Part shown: piece by piece, positions 12,376 through 24,530 of the stretch | Layout of the letters: the number at the start of each line of letters is the position of its first letter | Position numbering within the stretch: position 1 is the first letter of the stretch | From: Oscheius dolichura | Lineage: Eukaryota > Nematoda > Chromadorea > Rhabditida > Rhabditidae | DNA: 64,000 nucleotides | Assembly (NCBI GenBank): GCA_932521035.1 | Contig: OW051493.1 | Coordinates: 9,136,001-9,200,000 of the forward strand | Direction: 5' to 3' | The notes under the pieces: model-generated | Seen by the model: only the letters and a program-made list of their open reading frames with translations | The model's database searches: none | What the model was told of the DNA's origin: nothing | Made by a program: the position numbers and the translations under genes

Positions 12376-12510
12376 CTGCGCCGTGTTTGCAGTTGTAACT
12401 TGTGCATTACTTGACCATTTTCAAGAATTCAAGTACTGCATTGGAGAGCAAATCAAGGCGGTTTTAACTAACTACTTTTTAGCTCACCAGACCCCACAAA
12501 AATTTTAGCA
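12376..12510. repeat. Dispersed repeat, diverged copy
   Basis: A degraded relative of the repeat at 4750-4890. The order of short matches (TTGACCATTTTCAAGAATTC, then GGAGAGCAAATCAAGGCG) follows copy A. Clearly older than the other copies. Confidence 0.5.
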
Positions 12511-12701
12511 AATGCAAATATTCCATTTGTGGTGTCACTCACACGTTTGTGTTCGTATAAAATCTATTGCTAGGTCTGTTGAGTTGAAAACTATTAGGCT
12601 AGAACCGCTCTAATTTTCTCTCCAATGTAGGGTTTGGATTATTGAAAATGGTTGAGAAATGCACAAGCTACACCTGGAAACGCGGCGCGGTCCATTTCGG
12701 C

Positions 12702-12840
12702 ACCCGATAGTCCGATCCCCGGCACCCGTAAAGTCTCGGCAGGAGGCTCATCTTTACTCTAAACTGTTACAAAACTGTCGCACCTTTATATTTTTGCCTT
12801 ACCGAGACTTTACGGTGCAGTGGATCGGACTATCGGGGGA
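12702..12840. mobile_element. Stem-loop MITE family 1, copy 2
   Basis: The ends CCCGATAGTCCGATCCCC and GGATCGGACTATCGGGG pair. Inside, GGCACCCGTAAAGTCTCGG faces CCGAGACTTTACGGTGCAG. The middle shares CATCTTTACTCTAAACTGTT with the other full copies. Open frames crossing it are not genes. Confidence 0.85.
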
Positions 12841-13215
12841 TGATCCAATTTCTTTGACCGGCTGAAGAAAAAAGAAGGGCATGGATGGACGAGAATCTAA
12901 TTATCAAACAAGATCAAACGACTAGAAAAATCATTGACCCAGTGGAAAAAAACAGCGCAGTGTCGATTTGATTCGCTCTGCAAGAATTCTGTTTTTCAGT
13001 TTTTCTTTTGCGCAAAGAGAAAGAGGATGCAACGGGTGCATTCATCGGGAGTATTACAAATTTTTTTATTATAAATAAAACAAGGCTATCACAGAAGAAA
13101 ATGAAGAAACAACTAGAAGAAGAAGAGGAAGACGAGAGCAGCGGGGCCCTGTTTATTTAAGAACCTATGTCTTCTCTCAATCTCAATTATTATTCTTCTT
13201 CTCGCTGTCAGTCGA

Positions 13216-13848
13216 CTATTTCTTCTCTTGAAAGACGGCGCGAAGGCGGCGAACGCCATCCGGCTTGGCGGTCTTCGTCCAGATGTCCTTCTCCTTGAGC
13301 TTGGCATCCGTAGCCTTCATATGGTAGAAGGCAAAGTAGTGCTTCTCCTTGTCGACGGGCATCGCCTTGTTCTGGAACCAGACGCGGATGTTTTGCGTTT
13401 GGCCGGGCCGGATGAAGCCGAGAGGCGGCTGGACGCGGAAGATCTCCGCGCTGGTACACTTGACTTTGAAGCTCTGCCGGTCCGGGGTGGTGTTCTTGAT
13501 GGTCACATCGCAGTAGACGGGCTTCTTGTCGTTGGCACAGGTGAACGTGACGATCTCCAGCGGCATGGTCAGCTTGAAGTCCGGCTCGTCCGAGCGGTTG
13601 GCCAGCGGCAGATGCTTCGCCTCCTCGGGTTTCACTTGAGAAAGGGCGTTCTTGATGGGTGCAGAATAAACAGTACTTGGCGGCAGGGCACTGCTGGCCC
13701 GGGCCTTGGCCGGTGGAGCGGCGCCAACAGTACTGGCCGGTGGAGCAGCATCAGCGGCCGGCGGGGCAGCAGCCGGAAGAGCAACGGTACTGGCCGGCGG
13801 GGCGGCAGTCGACGGAGCAGCGGCCGGTGTAGCAGAGGGAGCAGCCAT
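13216..13848 (-). CDS. MSP-domain protein
   Basis: A single-exon protein of about 210 residues. The first 80 or so are low-complexity Ala/Pro/Ser/Thr (MAAPSATPAAAPS onward). The rest is a major-sperm-protein immunoglobulin-like fold: LEIVTFTCANDKKPVYCDVT, IKNTTPDRQSFKVKCTSAE, PPLGFIRPGQTQNIRVWFQ, then KHYFAFYHMKA. In nematodes such proteins include cytoskeletal sperm proteins and many paralogues; the long Pro/Ala-rich N-terminus sets this one apart from the roughly 127-residue classical MSPs. The start used is the ATG ending at 13848, which follows a TCTGCCAG acceptor by one base; the open frame upstream contains no ATG. The absence of introns is common in this family. Confidence 0.85.
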   Translation of the reverse strand: MAAPSATPAAAPSTAAPPASTVALPAAAPPAADAAPPASTVGAAPPAKARASSALPPSTVYSAPIKNALSQVKPEEAKHLPLANRSDEPDFKLTMPLEIVTFTCANDKKPVYCDVTIKNTTPDRQSFKVKCTSAEIFRVQPPLGFIRPGQTQNIRVWFQNKAMPVDKEKHYFAFYHMKATDAKLKEKDIWTKTAKPDGVRRLRAVFQEKK

Positions 13849-16800
13849 CCTGGCAGAGAGCAGGAGCAACGAATGAGCTCCGCTTGGCTTTTTCTTGGAC
13901 TATTTTAATCTGTTACCGACCAGTTTTAACCAGAATTGAACTGTATTTAACTGCTTCACATCTGTCTGCCCGGGAAAATGAAGAGGCCGGCTAATTGACC
14001 AGAAACGTTTTTTAAGATGCCAAAGGCTTTGTAGAGTAGAAAGAAGAGTGTGCGTTCTATAGAACCGCTCAGAAGGGAATGCGAACGAGCGTGAAAGCCG
14101 ATCAGCTTGACGAAGTGTAAAGCTCAGTATTGTTATAAAACATAAAGTTTTGTTAATTACTGTAGAAATCAACCGCAGATCGTCCTCCGGTTCCGATTCC
14201 TTCTGCCCCCTAAACACCTGTTCCATTTGTCCTTTGGAATCTTCTCTCTCTCTCTTGTCTAGTCTCGAAATGCCACATTATCAACATTGCCCGGGGAAGA
14301 GAAGGAGACAGGCCTCGGCCCCTCCAATGGGGAGAAGCTGCCGCCGGCGGTCGTGACCTTGTCTCTTCTCGGCGGGGTTGCCAATGACAGGTTCTGTGGC
14401 CTCCTCCCCCTCCGCCTCCTCGTCCTCCTCTGCCGTCTCTCGGTGTTCTACCATTTGTCTTTCTCTCGGGGTCTATTTCTCCTCACAAGGTGTTCCAACC
14501 CCCTGGGGGTGTTCTATGAACACACGCACGACAGAGAGATACACACCTTCGTCGTGTTCGAACAAAAGCCCAGGGAGAACCAGTTGGACGAGGGAGACTG
14601 GGGGAGGAGGATGGGGACAGAAGCACCACAACACGGCCCAGGACTATACCTCCTCATTCTTTTTGTCCTGGGGGCCTGTTCATTCTTCTACACCTCAAAA
14701 ACATCCTAACCACCGCTGGAAATCGGCCCCAAGACTTTTTGAATTTTGTCCTCCAGGTGCCCCGAGACCCCCTTCCCCGTTTCCGGTGGTTCCAAATAGC
14801 CAGGGGGAAGGCAGGCTAGGTATTACGGTATATTGCTTTTCCTTCTGTTTCCCTTGTGTATCCCACGGTAATGAAAGTGATTGACGGTCCAGCTAAACGT
14901 AATCTATCCGCCGGCCGATGATGTTTTTGCTGGCAGTTGCGTGACTATGAACTGCTGCGACTGTGACAGATGCTGACCGTCGTCCTGTACCCGATCATCA
15001 CGCCATTTCATTTCCCATAGCTTTATCCCAACAGGGAGGATGGGCGAGAAGATCCGTTGGTCCATTCATTCTTCTATTTTCCCTCTAGGAATTCACTATG
15101 TTTCCAAAATGGCACTTGGCCAGCCGTGCCCCCTCAAAAATAACCTCCAGAAAGAGTTAAGCATGGCAAAATTTCGTGGTCACGGGCGTAGATAGTACTC
15201 GAAAGTGATTGTTAACCATCCACCCCTCCAGACCCAAAATTCCCCCCAAAACAGTGTCGGTTACAAGGCTGAGGCGCCTCTTGAACCAGCCGCTGAACCG
15301 TTCCAACCGCCTGATCACTGTCCAGTGGCCAGTACTGAATCGTCCTTAGTTCACTTACCGTCCTATCTTCCCTCATCTCCTGTTCTTTCATCTCTGGTAT
15401 AACCACTAGTCCCTCCCTAGGAGCCGCGTACAGACCCTTGTCATTCTCTGTTCTCTTTTTGACTATTTCTTCAGACATTCAAACAAAAACTGGGCAAGGC
15501 ATACATCTTGATCTTTGGAACAGTCTTCACTTGGCTCCGGTTAATTTTAAAAGCCGAGTTTGCCAGAAGGAGTGGAGGAGGCGGCCAACGGCAGTAGCTT
15601 GGGTACGTTCCAGTTTTCACCGATAAAAACTAATAATCCCCGTTCTGGAGGTACCGAAGATCGTGTATCCTTCTCTTCTTTTTCCACCCTGCCGATAATG
15701 ATCCGCAACCGATCTCGTCCTCCTCCTCTTCTTTTTCTTTTAATCAAGCCGCCAACGTCCTTCTCCTTCTGCCTGTCAATCTCTTCTGTTAGTTATTATC
15801 TCCTCCTCTTCCCCGTCCTTATGTTTCGTGCCTCTCCCTCCTGCCGTCATCTTCTTCTTCGCCGTCGTCCCCCTATCCAATTGTTCTCGCCCCGAGGATA
15901 CACTATTGCCGTCGACGTCATTTACATAGCCAGACTTGTATCACTGTCCTCTCCCTGCCCCTATCCCTGTGTGTGCCCTCCGACCGGTCGCCTGTTTAAA
16001 AAGGCAACATTTGTTCCGTTTCTCGAGGCTATTATTCCCTCTTTCTCTCCGCTATTACACTTTTGGAGGCTAGGGGGATTTATATGGAAATGGAGGAGAC
16101 AGGGGGACCTTTTTCTTCGCCTATAAAACCTCTAAATAAGCTACAGTAATCCAGGAGGCCAGGAGAGAGTTACCTGCCCTGAAAATCCAAGCCCCTCGGC
16201 AAAAATCCTCCCTGGGGCCGCGGAATCTGGTTCCTAACACGCAATTACAAAGCGATCCCCCTTTCAATGTTTCTATAGAAAGTAGTAGAGTGAGAGTGAG
16301 AGATTCGGATTTCGCCTTCTTTTTTGAACCCGGGATTATCTCCTGGAAGCGTCGTCTCCCAGCCACCACATGGACGGTGACGACTGTATTCCGTCATAGT
16401 GACCTTCATCTCTTCAGACCTTTCTATTCATCTTTGGAGATTATAGGTCCGCCTGAACTCGGGACAGCAGCTACTAGAGGTCTTGTCCGGTCCTCCACAT
16501 TGGGAGGATAATTTTTTCCCTTTTAAACCTTACCAGCGGGCCTTCGGCAGCCTACGGCTGTCGTCTATCTGTCAAAGCTGTCCGTTTCGATCTGTGGCGA
16601 CCTTTCCGCTCTTCTGCCGACGACCGCGTGCTGCGGCCCCCGGGATTAAGACATTTTTTATCCCTTTACCGTCGGACACTTTCCCATTGGACAGACAAAC
16701 AAACAAACAAACAAACAGACAAACACCATAGCGCTTTAATAGAGGGTAGAAGATTCTGACCTTTCACTAGCCTATTTCCTTTGGTCATAGGGTCTTCTTT

Positions 16801-17565
16801 TGAAGAAGCCAAGGGAGGAAATGAAAAGGCAGCCGAAATCCCCAGAGGAGCCAGGAGAGCCCGCAGAGAGCAGTGAACCACGAGGGGGTCCTTTCCAGCG
16901 TCTTCTAGACCACTGGCCACTGGTTATCGATAAATTTCTTGTTGGGACCTCTTGCAGAAATCTTGATGACCCTTTGTTCTATGCGTTCTTGGTATTAAAA
17001 TGCCCACAAATTGGTACTCTGGGTCAAAAAGGGGACCAGTAGTTCCAAGCCCCCTGTCCCTGTATCTTATGCGGTACCTGCCGTCTCTTCCAGTCCCCTC
17101 TACCAAGTGATTCACTATTCCGTATTCTCCCGGTTCCATTAATCCGTGACCTTGCCACCGGTTTCCCGAAGTCATCCTTAATCCTCCTCCTCCCTCGTTG
17201 CTGCCTCCTCCTCGTCTCCAGCTGCCGCCTCCTCAAACATCTCATCATCCCGTCCTCCCGCTCTCGTTCCCGTCACTTTCTCCCGTCGTTTTCTTTTCAA
17301 TTGGTTTATTCTCCACTCCTTTGTGATGAAACAGCCCCTCGGGGGTGTTAACACTGTTTCCCCTCGCTGCTGCCAATAACCAACAACAGGGCCTTCTATT
17401 GCCACCGGCCGCCGCCGGGGAGATCGGACTTGTCTACCCTTCTTCTCTTCTATTTTTTATTTATCGCGACTATCTTTTTCTTCACTTTTCGATTCTTTTT
17501 CTCGTAACTGATCTATTATTTTATCCCCGATTCAGCGAGAGGAAGAAGTCCAAATCTGCCCGGTA
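13849..17565. other. Intergenic, pyrimidine-rich, no gene seen
   Basis: About 3.7 kb between the MSP-domain gene and the PTR gene. Open frames of 60-190 codons occur on both strands, but they are Ser/Pro/Arg-rich translations of CT- and CCT-rich DNA and show no domain or credible splice partners. The stretch contains the repeat at 16532-16742. Upstream exons of the PTR gene could be hidden here. Confidence 0.4.
16532..16742. repeat. Dispersed repeat family 2 with internal CAAA array, copy 1
   Basis: A segment of about 210 bp starting ACCAGCGGGCCTTCGGCAGC and ending CACCATAGCGCTTTAATAG. It is repeated at 43841-44036 in the same orientation with high identity. Near the end it has a run of CAAA units within ACAGACAAAC, and the number of units differs between copies. 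No coding content and no inverted ends. Its class is unknown; a SINE-like or Helitron-like origin is possible. Confidence 0.8.
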
Positions 17566-20500
17566 ATGCGACCGCTGGAACGCTGCTTCCACCACTATGG
17601 ACAGCTCCTGGCACGTCATCCCTGGCCATTTATTGTGAGTCTCTATTTTCTGACTTTTTGGGGGTTCAGTTTAATCTTGATCTTCCCTATGTTCCCATTG
17701 AATTAAACTAAAAACAAGAGTCTCTTTTGTGGCTGGCTGGGGACACTAAACTGCCCCCTGTTTCGGTGTTACAATCTATCCTTTACACTAAGCAATCGCC
17801 CTCGGGCAGTTTAATTAACAAGGAGAAGTTTAGTGTCCCGAAAAGAGACCTTGAGGACGATTTTATTGTGCCCAAAGGAGGTAACAAGGACAAAAAATCG
17901 GGGGGAATCGAGTTGGGCCGAGATTTTTCGACTTACACTCTATTCTTGGATAGTATAGCGCTTGGAGGAGACTCTGTCAGCCGTTTCGAACAGTTTAGAC
18001 CTTTGAAAACTAGTGAAAACGTTAAAATATGGCCTCGATTACTCTGGAAAGTGTAAATAACGCTAGTAGTAAGAGAAACTCCAGAATTAATGGATCGGCT
18101 CGGGTCAGACTCCTTTTTTCAATACCAGGCCGGAGCGCAGAGGATTCAGAGGCTTCTGTAACTCTTCTCGAACCTATGAGAGCCTCAAAAATTACAAAAT
18201 ACAACGAAAAAGCGTCTATAATCATCTCCCACCTGAAAATGTAAATAACGGTCAGAATTACGATCCAAAATGGTCCATGCCGGTGTAGACAGGGAGTTTC
18301 AGGAGAATTTGACGTTGCGCGGCTTTCAGGAACTCGCGCACTCTAAATTATCGCAAAACTAGCCTGAATTATTCCTGATTGTGTAAATAATGGCCACAGT
18401 AAACGTTTCAAATAGATGTAGGTTGGAATTTTCTGAGTAAAATTGTCTCTGGAGGAACTTTTTTGATCCGAGAAGCCCAAAATAACGCTAAAATGCCTGA
18501 GAATTCTTGAAAATGCCCCCTTCTTTCCAGATAGTACCAGCCCTCCTGACAATAATTTCCTCCTATGGTATGCTCTTCTTCCATAGTCAAGACGACATCT
18601 GGGATATCTACGCCCCACTCAACGGCTTATCAAGGAGGGAGGAGCTAGCCCTGAAGCCGTTTGAATACGCCAGCGGGTCCCACCATCATCGAGTAACTTT
18701 TTCCCTCTTTTTTTGTTTTAGAAATGAATTTAGATGCAAATTTTGGTGAACCATAAAGATGGAGAGAATCTGCTACAGAAAAAGTATTTGGAAGAGATTT
18801 CCGACGCTCATAAGGTAGAAAATGGCTTGAAAATATTTAATTCTTAACAGTTCGTGGCTAATAATCTGACAATCACTGATGGGGAGAAGAACTTCGAATA
18901 TAAGGACATTTGTGGGATATATTGCAACGAGAGCAATGCGGCAGTGCTGGCTTTTCTTCAGGTAAGCTGGGATGTGACCCCAGGTCTGGGGGATGGGATA
19001 TTTCGATTGGGGGATTCACTCAACTCCGCAGGACCTTCAAAAAGCCAATTCGAGCAGTCTAAAGGGCTTGACAATATCGTTCTGTTGTGGAAGAAAACTT
19101 GTAGGAATTTTGGGAGTCCAAATGGTCCGGGAAGCTCCGAGCCGAACTAGGTGCCGACTTGGCTCTACCTTTTTAGGGATGGTAACCCCCAGAAAATCTG
19201 TATAACACGGATAATAAGCAACATTGGGTGGACCGTGTCAAACCAGGTCCAACCTATTAGAACCTGGCTTCCGGAACATGGAAATAATAGAAAGCGGGAT
19301 TGGTCCAAGGTGACTGCCAACTAGGTCTCTAGTCTTCCAGGGTCGGAAATTCTTGTTATGAACTGTTCCTTCTATCCTCAAAATTTTGATTTTCATCTTT
19401 TCCAGACGGTAATTGAGTCCCGCGGCGAGTCAGCCTCCGTCCGGCTGACATTCCCCAACGCCGAGGCCCTGCAGAAGACGGTCTTCATCGGCTACTCCAT
19501 GGGTGATCTGACATATCGAGAGGAGCCGGCTGACGAGGTCGACGAGGCTCGCTTGATCATTTTACACTACATGGTTGACTTTTGGTCGTTTTCCCTTTCT
19601 TAGAAATAGGAATTTTAGGTCGATTTGACATTACCTGATGGAAGGGCGCTAGCAGATGATTTTGAGATGAAATTGAGGGCGACATTCGACCGGCTGACGG
19701 TGGAATCGGAGAATTTGAAGTACTCCTTGCTGAGTAGGACAAGAGAATTGGAAGAACAGAGGTACTGTAGAACGTTGTGAGACCATTCTTCTGGTTTAGG
19801 AAGATCACCTTCGTGGCGGTACCCTTCTTGGGGTTGACTACCGTAGTCCTGACGGTTTTCATGCTCATAACTTTGATTGACTTTCCACTCTACAGAAGTC
19901 AACATTTGGAGGTGTGTTACCATTTCAATGACTTTGTGAGGCTTCGTCTTCCTACAAAACTGGGCTACAGTACTCCTCCCCCGTTTAATTTCAACTTTAC
20001 CCGTTTTACCCAGTATTTCAGTCAATAATTGGTGTCTTTTCTCCCGGGATGGCTCTGTGGACCTCGGCTGGTTTTCTTTTCTGGGCCGGCTACCCGTTCA
20101 GTAATATCCTGACCGTCGTTCCCTTCCTCGTGGTCACTATCGGAATTGACGACGCTTTCCTTGTCCTGGCCGGGTGGAGACAATCCACGTACGTTCCCTC
20201 TATTTTAATTTAAATATTTCAAATTATAGAAAAGGCGCGAGTTTGGAGCAGCGCCTTGGGGAGGCCGTGGCCATTTCGGGCGCGTCGGTGACTGTCACCT
20301 CGGTCACTGACGTCTTGTCCTTCGCCATTGGGCTCTTCTCCAACATGCCCGTGGTCCAACTTTTCTGCCTGTTCACTACCGTCGCTCTCTTTGTCGACTA
20401 CGTCTATCAGATGACATTCTTCACGGCGTTGATGGGAATTATTGTACGCAAACAGACGGCTATGGACATGGAGAGGGAGAAGAAGATGGACCGGGTAAAA

Positions 20501-23283
20501 CCGAATAGTTTATGATATTAATTTGGGGAATTTAGGAAGAGAGCTCGTCAATAGAGAAGATAAAAGCCATAATAAAGGAAATGAGCTGGTTGTCATTGAT
20601 TTCTACCGGATCAATGGACTCGGAGAGAAGTGAAAAGCCGCCGATGTCTAAAGTCGATTGCTATGTCTCATGGCTACACAGTAGGAGTGCTCAATTCTTT
20701 GTCATGTCACTGTTTTTGACCCATGTTTCAGTAAGTATTTCTGTTTCTTCAATGAAGGGATACGGCAGCTAGAAGTGGGGCCTTCTAAAGTACTCTGAAC
20801 CTTGTCCAGGATCCCTTGGTTCAGTCCTCGATAGCCCGATCCCCTGCACCCGTAAAGTCTCGTCAAGACAGAGATATAAAGGCGACAGAGTTTTGTAACT
20901 GTTTTGAATAAAGATGAGTCTGCTGCCGAGACTTTACGGGTGCAGGGGATCGCACTTTCAAGGGCCGAGCCACTTCCCGGGATCTTGGGTCTCAAATGGA
21001 ACTGTTTGGGATTCTCGGTAGTAGTCCATGGGTTCTATTCTGGATTAGAATAACTCCTGACTAAGTTTACAACTTTGAGAGAGTTTCGAGACCACTTCCA
21101 CGGCTAAAAACTGATCTCTACCCTTCCAGATCTGTTCCTATTATGCCACGGAGGTCAATACCGACTTCGATATGGAGAATCTCTACCTGGCTGACTCTCC
21201 TCTCACTGATATTTCAAGAAAAATGCAGGTACTCTTCCTCTCCTTTATTTATCCCCTTCTCCCCAGGATTTCTTCCTCCGGGAGGCGTTTGTTGTCAACT
21301 TCGCCGTCCGGCCACTGCCAGACTTTTCGAATGAGACAACCCGCCAAGAATTTGAAGAAATGGTCAAGAAATTGGAATCTCTGCCACGATATGGTGGCGG
21401 TCCGGCGAATACGAATCTCTGGACGAGACAATTCGAAAATGCCATCGCCTTTTGGGGAGACGATGAGGGATTCTGGGATGGACCAAAACTATTGAACAAT
21501 TATCGGGAATATGGAATGGAGGAGAAGTTTATCATTACCAGGTGGGAGAACACGATGTTATTGTAGCTTATAACCCAGAATATGGAGGTAGTCCTTTAAA
21601 ATGTGAAAGAATAAGAGCAAAATTAGGATGAGTGCGCCCTAGCTTGCCCATCCGCGTTTTTCGAAGGATGTTCGGAACATTTTAGGGGATTCGCTGGGTG
21701 GAAATGACATTTATCTGGTAGAGAAAAGTGTGCTGATTTTGGTAGTTAAAAACATTTGAGGAAAAAGTGGTGATTTGGCGGCAAAAGAGCTGTTTGAATT
21801 TTGTATACGAATGGCGGCGAACCCCGCGCCGCTTCCAGGGCGTCGGAATTATTTTTGATGGACTTAGAACATTGGTATGCTATTTATTTTGTAGAGAACA
21901 ATCAGCTGAATTTAGCACAGTAAGAAATTTTGAATGATCCGAGTTGTTTGTGGCGTAAAAGCGGTTGTAACTCGGGACAACAGGCTGCCGCGGCACTATT
22001 GGGTCTCGTCGCGATTTGGAGCCTTTTTTCAGCATTTTTCGAAGCTAAGACATACTGTACTTGTAGCCCAAGCTCTGTTGAATCTAATACCCCCAAAATC
22101 TCCCATAAAATAACATAAAAATCTCTTCAGATCCACTCCAGAAGGAGAGGTAATCGACGGGTTCTTCTTCTCCCACTCCTACCACAACATGTCTTCCTTT
22201 CTCGAAGTCCAGGAAATGATGGCCCAGCGTCGTCGGATCCTCTCCGCCTATTCACAGTTCAATATCTCCAGTCATCATCCATTCGAAAAGGTGCCGACCG
22301 AATCCGCCGCAGCTGCCCCTTCCAACTTCCTCCAAACCGTCAGTAAGTCTCTCTTCCCTTCCCATTTTTCTACCGTACTCCCAGTCTCCGCCGTAATTTT
22401 GATGTCCATCCTGGTTATGCTGTTTGTCATGAATCTCGAGGCCATCATCTCCGTCGTCGTCTCAATCATTTCCATCTGCCTCGGTGTCATCGCCTATCTC
22501 CACCTCTGGGATGTCCATCTCGACGCCGTTTCCCTTATTTCAATTCTAATGAGCATCGGCTTCTCTGTAGATTATTCCGCTCATGTTTGCTATCATTATT
22601 TTGCTCATGCTGCTCAGGAAGAAAAGGTTAATTATATTTTTTGAAATAAGGGAAAAATATGCAATTTTTAGGATAATGGAACGAATTCAATAGAAAGTGG
22701 AGGAGAGAATAGACCGCCGTCGACTCATTCTCGAATTGTTTCGACTTTAAATGGAGTCGGATGGCCTGTTGTACAAAGTGGATTGAGTACGGTATTAGGT
22801 AGGTTGAATTCTTCACATTTTATAAGAAATAAAACTCGAAAAAGTCCCGGAACCTCAGTAAATGCGCCCTATTGCCAAATGATCAAAAACACTCCAAAAA
22901 TGAGATTTTTACCTTAATGTTTGTTATTTTTTCGTTTTTTTCTTTTGCTCCAAGTTGTATTGTATTTTGTTTAACTAAAATATAAGAAAATAGAAAATAG
23001 AAAAGCAATAAAATAAGAGAGACAATGGCAAGATGGCAAAATGTTGGATGGCGCGCGCTTACGGAGGCTGGATTCGATTTTCGCGAGTTATCTGATCTCT
23101 TCGTCCATTTTTTCCCCTTTTCTAGGCATGTTTCCTCTAATGTTTATCCATGCCTATGTGGTGTCTGTTTTTTGGAAGACTGTCGTCCTCGTCGGTCTCC
23201 TGGGCATGTTTCATGCTCTCCTCCTTCTACCTGTTATTTTCATCCTAACCAGCGATATAAAACGGTTATTTTCTCACCGGTGA
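17566..23283 (+). CDS. Patched-related (PTR) membrane protein with sterol-sensing domain
   Basis: A multi-exon transmembrane transporter-like protein of the nematode patched-related family. Exon 1 gives MRPLERCFHHYGQLLARHPW before a GTGAGT donor. Later exons give IVPALLTIISSYGMLFF (first membrane segment) and the extracellular part (MQILVNHKDGENLL, DICGIYCNESNAAVLAFLQ). The sterol-sensing core includes PFLVVTIGIDDAFLVLAGW, VTVTSVTDVLSFAIGLFS and FVDYVYQMTFFTALMGI. A second extracellular half (about 21140-22340, with SHSYHNMSSFLEVQEMMAQR) leads to the C-terminal bundle SILMSIGFSVDYSAHVCYHY and GMFPLMFIHAYVV. It ends DIKRLFSHR before TGA at 23281. The halves correspond to the usual two RND-like repeats. 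A MITE (20829-20961) lies in the intron after about 20731. At least 14 exons are visible, but some junctions (19860-20050, 21530-22130) are approximate. In worms this family acts in cuticle, moulting and membrane lipid traffic; the exact ptr number is not assignable. Confidence 0.9.
20829..20961. mobile_element. Stem-loop MITE family 1, copy 3 (intronic)
   Basis: Inserted in a PTR gene intron in the opposite orientation to copies 1 and 2. GATCCCCTGCACCCGTAAAG pairs with CTTTACGGGTGCAGGGGATC, and the middle is the reverse complement of the ATCTTTATTCAAAACTGTT core of copy 1. The outer ends also pair imperfectly. Confidence 0.85.
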
Positions 23284-23565
23284 TATCTTTTTTTTTCTAT
23301 TTTTTACTCTCTCATATCTTTTACTCTCATTATATCTGTACATATTCAAAGAAAAACAATACAATTGGTGCTTTAAATGAAACTTTAAAATTCTGATCTT
23401 TTACCTTCTCTTTTTTGCTAACACAGTTATTTTTTTGTATATATATCCCGTAAATAATAAGTATACATCGTTATATCAATAATATGAAGAGAGGAAGGAT
23501 TTGGCAATGAGGCCTGACTAGACCAGAAAGGAAAAAATCGAAGAAAGAAGAAAATTCGGCTCTTG

Positions 23566-24414
23566 TTACTTACTACAACATTTACCCTTACGTTGAGGTG
23601 GTTCGTCATCAATTAATTCAATTGTTCGTCTTCCTGTCGGAGATTCAGCACTCCTGTGTGGGGTTATATTGTTTTTCTCATTTATTATCATGTCTAAAAT
23701 TCATAAATTATTTTACTGGGGAAAACTCACTCCGGCAGAGATTTTCAAAAACATTTGCTATTCCTAAATTTTCTTTCGCTGATGCTTCCATATAAGCAGC
23801 GTTTACAGAGTTGGCATACCTTGAATTGTCTTATTTTCTATCGAAATTATCTTAAAATTACTCTTTTGCTTCTTCAATGGACACGCTTCGATTCTTTTCC
23901 AAATCCATTTTATTCCCGACAATTACAAGAGCACACGTATCTCCCAAGGCTCGTTGTAGCTCCTTTATCCACATTTTAACCTTATCAAAGGAGGATTTTT
24001 CCGTAATATCGTAAATAAGTAAAGCTCCGTTGCTTCCTCTGAATGTTTTTCGTTCTTTTGGATATCGGAATGAATTTCTACCGATAATAGATGGGACCTA
24101 ATGCGTGGTATTTTTCTTGACCAGCAGTATCCCAAATATTCAATTCAACATGTTCTCCGTCGACTTCAAGGTTTTTAGAAAGGAAGGAGGCCTAAATAAA
24201 GCATTCTTCTCATGCAGAGCATGAAAAATAACTATGGAAAGTCAAAAAAACCGATATATGGATAACCCACTTGAATTGTTGACAAATGCCTTGGGCTAAA
24301 TTTGTTCTCCACATATCGAAGCATTAGCGACGATTTTCCTACGGCTCCTTCTCCTAGAAGAACCACCTTGAATCGGTGATCCGACGACATTCTTCTTTCG
24401 TTTTTATACGCCAT
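23566..24414 (-). CDS. rab-21: Rab21 small GTPase
   Basis: An early-endosomal Rab GTPase that controls endocytic and integrin traffic in other animals. Exons from the right: [16 protein letters not shown]-loop [11 protein letters not shown] and the switch-1 region [11 protein letters not shown]; then [17 protein letters not shown] and switch-2 [17 protein letters not shown]; then [20 protein letters not shown] and VGNKMDL; then EASAKEN (the SAK box); and a tail with IELIDDEPP ending KGKCCSK. The tail cysteines are the expected geranylgeranylation site, and the IDDEP tail and EGAVGKSS loop point to Rab21 rather than Rab5 or Rab22. It lies 116 bp downstream of the cyclophilin gene on the same strand, so it is probably the second gene of an operon. 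It converges with the PTR gene, whose stop is about 280 bp away. Confidence 0.92.
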
Positions 24415-24530
24415 TATTGATTTTCTTAACGGTAAAATTAGGTGCACGACCTCAAATGAACAAGCTACGCGTCCTGTTACAAAAATGTATTGATAAGATG
24501 GAAACATATTACAACGATAATGGAATGAGA
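24415..24530 (-). promoter_or_regulatory. Intercistronic region of the cyclophilin/Rab21 operon
   Basis: The 116 bp between the cyclophilin stop and the Rab21 start have the size typical of nematode operon spacers. On the minus strand a U-rich stretch and a TTTTACCGTTAAG acceptor-like site precede the Rab21 ATG by about ten bases, a likely SL2 trans-splice site. No exact AATAAA was found, so 3' end formation may use a variant signal. Confidence 0.6.

Noticed and set aside
12659-12865. ORF over the MITE at 12702, and a similar one at 20702-20995
   Set aside because: Both are translations of the same hairpin repeat.
13228-13908. 226-codon plus-strand frame opposite the MSP-domain gene
   Set aside because: It is Gly/Arg-rich antisense of a GC-rich coding exon, and the minus strand shows a clear MSP fold.
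14287-14884. Overlapping plus-strand frames of 140 and 168 codons
   Set aside because: Ser/Pro/Leu translations of CT-rich DNA, with no domain and no splice support.
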